DNA of 64,000 nt from Sphingomonas anseongensis (lineage in GTDB: Bacteria > Pseudomonadota > Alphaproteobacteria > Sphingomonadales > Sphingomonadaceae). Made by a program: the position numbers and the translations under genes. Of the stretch, positions 63,126 to 64,000 are shown piece after piece; the first letter of the stretch is position 1; each line of letters opens with the position of its first letter. Under the pieces are notes generated by a model that ran no database searches, was not told where the DNA came from, and saw only the letters and a program-made list of their open reading frames with translations. The DNA is taken from the NCBI RefSeq assembly GCF_023516495.1, contig NZ_JAMGBC010000001.1, forward strand, positions 1,574,501 to 1,638,500, read 5' to 3'.

Positions 63126-64000
63126 TCAAACGTCCAGATTGGCGACGCTGAGCGCATTCTCCTGGATGAACTCGCGGCGAGGCTCGACCACATCGCCCAT
63201 CAGGCGCGTGAAGATCTCGTCGGCGACATCCGCCTGGGTGACCTCGACCCGCAGAAGCGAGCGGTTCGAGGGGTCGAGAGTCGTCTCCCACAATTGCTCG
63301 GCGTTCATTTCGCCAAGGCCCTTGTAGCGCTGGATGGAGAGGCCCTTGCGGCCGGCGGCGAGGACGGCGTCGAGGAGCTCCGACGGGCGGGTGACGGGAA
63401 CGCTCTTCTTGTCCGTTTCGGCTTCGACCGGCTGCTCGTCCGGATCGGCGCCTTCGATCGGCTCGGGCTTCTCCTCCTCGGTGACGACAGCGCCCTTCTT
63501 GACCGTCCGCAGAACCAGCGGCTGGCTGTAGACGGCCGCTTCCTCGGCAGCGAGGCCGTGGAGCTTGCGGCCCTCGGCCGAAGCCAGGAACGCTTTCTCG
63601 ATCACGAAGACGTCGGTCACTCCGCGCCACAGACGGCGAAGCAGATAGCCGCCGTCCTCGCTGCTCTCGCCCGTCCAGGCGGCCTCCAGATCGCCGCGAC
63701 CGAGCCAGTCTGCGACCTTGGCGATGGCGGCGTCGCGGCCCGCCCTGTCGAGGTTGGGCTTGAGGGCGCCGTTGAGTGCGAGGCCTTCGAGGAGCGCGCT
63801 GTCATATTTGCGCGGGGCGTAGCGCATCAGGGTCCGAACGCGGCGGGCGTGGTCGACCAAGGCGCGGAGGTCGCCGCCCGAGCGCTGCCCTTCGCCGGTG
63901 TCGAGCACCAGCCCGTCGAGCCCTGCGTTGACCAGATATTCGTCGAGCGCCGCGTCGTCCTTCAGATAGACTTCCGAGCGGCCGCGGCTGACCTTGTAGA
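63126..64000 (-). CDS. gyrB: DNA gyrase subunit B, C-terminal part (runs off window)
   Basis: The open frame enters at 64000 and ends at 63126, giving about 291 residues of the GyrB C-terminal half. The entry [22 protein letters not shown] belongs to the Toprim end; a region-specific insert follows, then [22 protein letters not shown] and [34 protein letters not shown], diagnostic for GyrB. A middle acidic insert ([27 protein letters not shown]) is lineage-specific. Together with GyrA it supercoils DNA. Confidence 0.95.
   Translation of the reverse strand, partial: YKVSRGRSEVYLKDDAALDEYLVNAGLDGLVLDTGEGQRSGGDLRALVDHARRVRTLMRYAPRKYDSALLEGLALNGALKPNLDRAGRDAAIAKVADWLGRGDLEAAWTGESSEDGGYLLRRLWRGVTDVFVIEKAFLASAEGRKLHGLAAEEAAVYSQPLVLRTVKKGAVVTEEEKPEPIEGADPDEQPVEAETDKKSVPVTRPSELLDAVLAAGRKGLSIQRYKGLGEMNAEQLWETTLDPSNRSLLRVEVTQADVADEIFTRLMGDVVEPRREFIQENALSVANLDV

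Overview
The window is a gene-dense, GC-rich alphaproteobacterial chromosome segment, most likely from Sphingomonadales. Pointers to this are a solitary DivK-type receiver, a bacterial ATP12 chaperone, the lptC-lptA-lptB-rpoN order, a duplicated cold-shock-domain protein with an arginine/glycine-rich head, DUF3008, DUF3572 and DUF4893 proteins, and pervasive 4-base start/stop overlaps with GTG or TTG starts. No gene-free stretch longer than about 220 bases was found. No transposase, integrase, CRISPR array or rRNA was seen; one tRNA (Glu, TTC) is present.

Region by region. 1-5.9 kb: 5' part of dinB, then sucC, a GFA-domain gene, etfB and etfA in one overlapping run (central and acyl-CoA metabolism), followed by an HDAC-like deacetylase and nhaA on the other strand. 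6-12.6 kb: methylmalonyl-CoA mutase and the biotin subunit of propionyl-CoA carboxylase, with small membrane proteins, a DMT half transporter and an esterase between or behind them. 12.6-17.7 kb: a minus-strand cluster (SDR, enoyl-CoA hydratase, acyl-CoA dehydrogenase, RidA, GFA, aryl-CoA ligase) resembling the accessory genes of a 2-aminobenzoyl-CoA route but without its monooxygenase. 17.8-22.1 kb: glutathione-dependent formaldehyde oxidation (class III alcohol dehydrogenase, VOC protein, S-formylglutathione hydrolase) with an amidotransferase in front and a DUF4010 membrane protein behind. 22.1-26.2 kb: tRNA-Glu, recJ, glpX, DUF2721 and a TRIC channel. 26.2-34.6 kb: PHA synthase and, 6 kb on, a phasin with a well-formed promoter, separated by housekeeping and hypothetical genes. 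34.7-41 kb: clpS, murA, an amidase lipoprotein, SMR and DMT transporters and ispG.

41.1-45.7 kb is the most unusual part. It is a three-gene plus-strand cassette of a TIR-transmembrane-TPR protein, an unrecognised beta-rich protein and a SLOG-like sensor fused to a four-helix membrane region. It looks like a nucleotide-signal conflict or defence module. Directly behind it, on the opposite strand, is an SPFH protein / ribbon-helix-helix regulator / small membrane protein operon with a recognisable promoter and repeated GATAT boxes.

47.2-64 kb: isoaspartyl peptidase, DUF482 acyltransferase, RidA, SDR, DUF3572, divK, rpmG, a solitary ATP-dependent DNA ligase, an exported amidohydrolase and S10-type carboxypeptidase pair, the cold-shock protein, RNase D, lptCAB, rpoN, an EEP-family hydrolase and the 3' part of gyrB.
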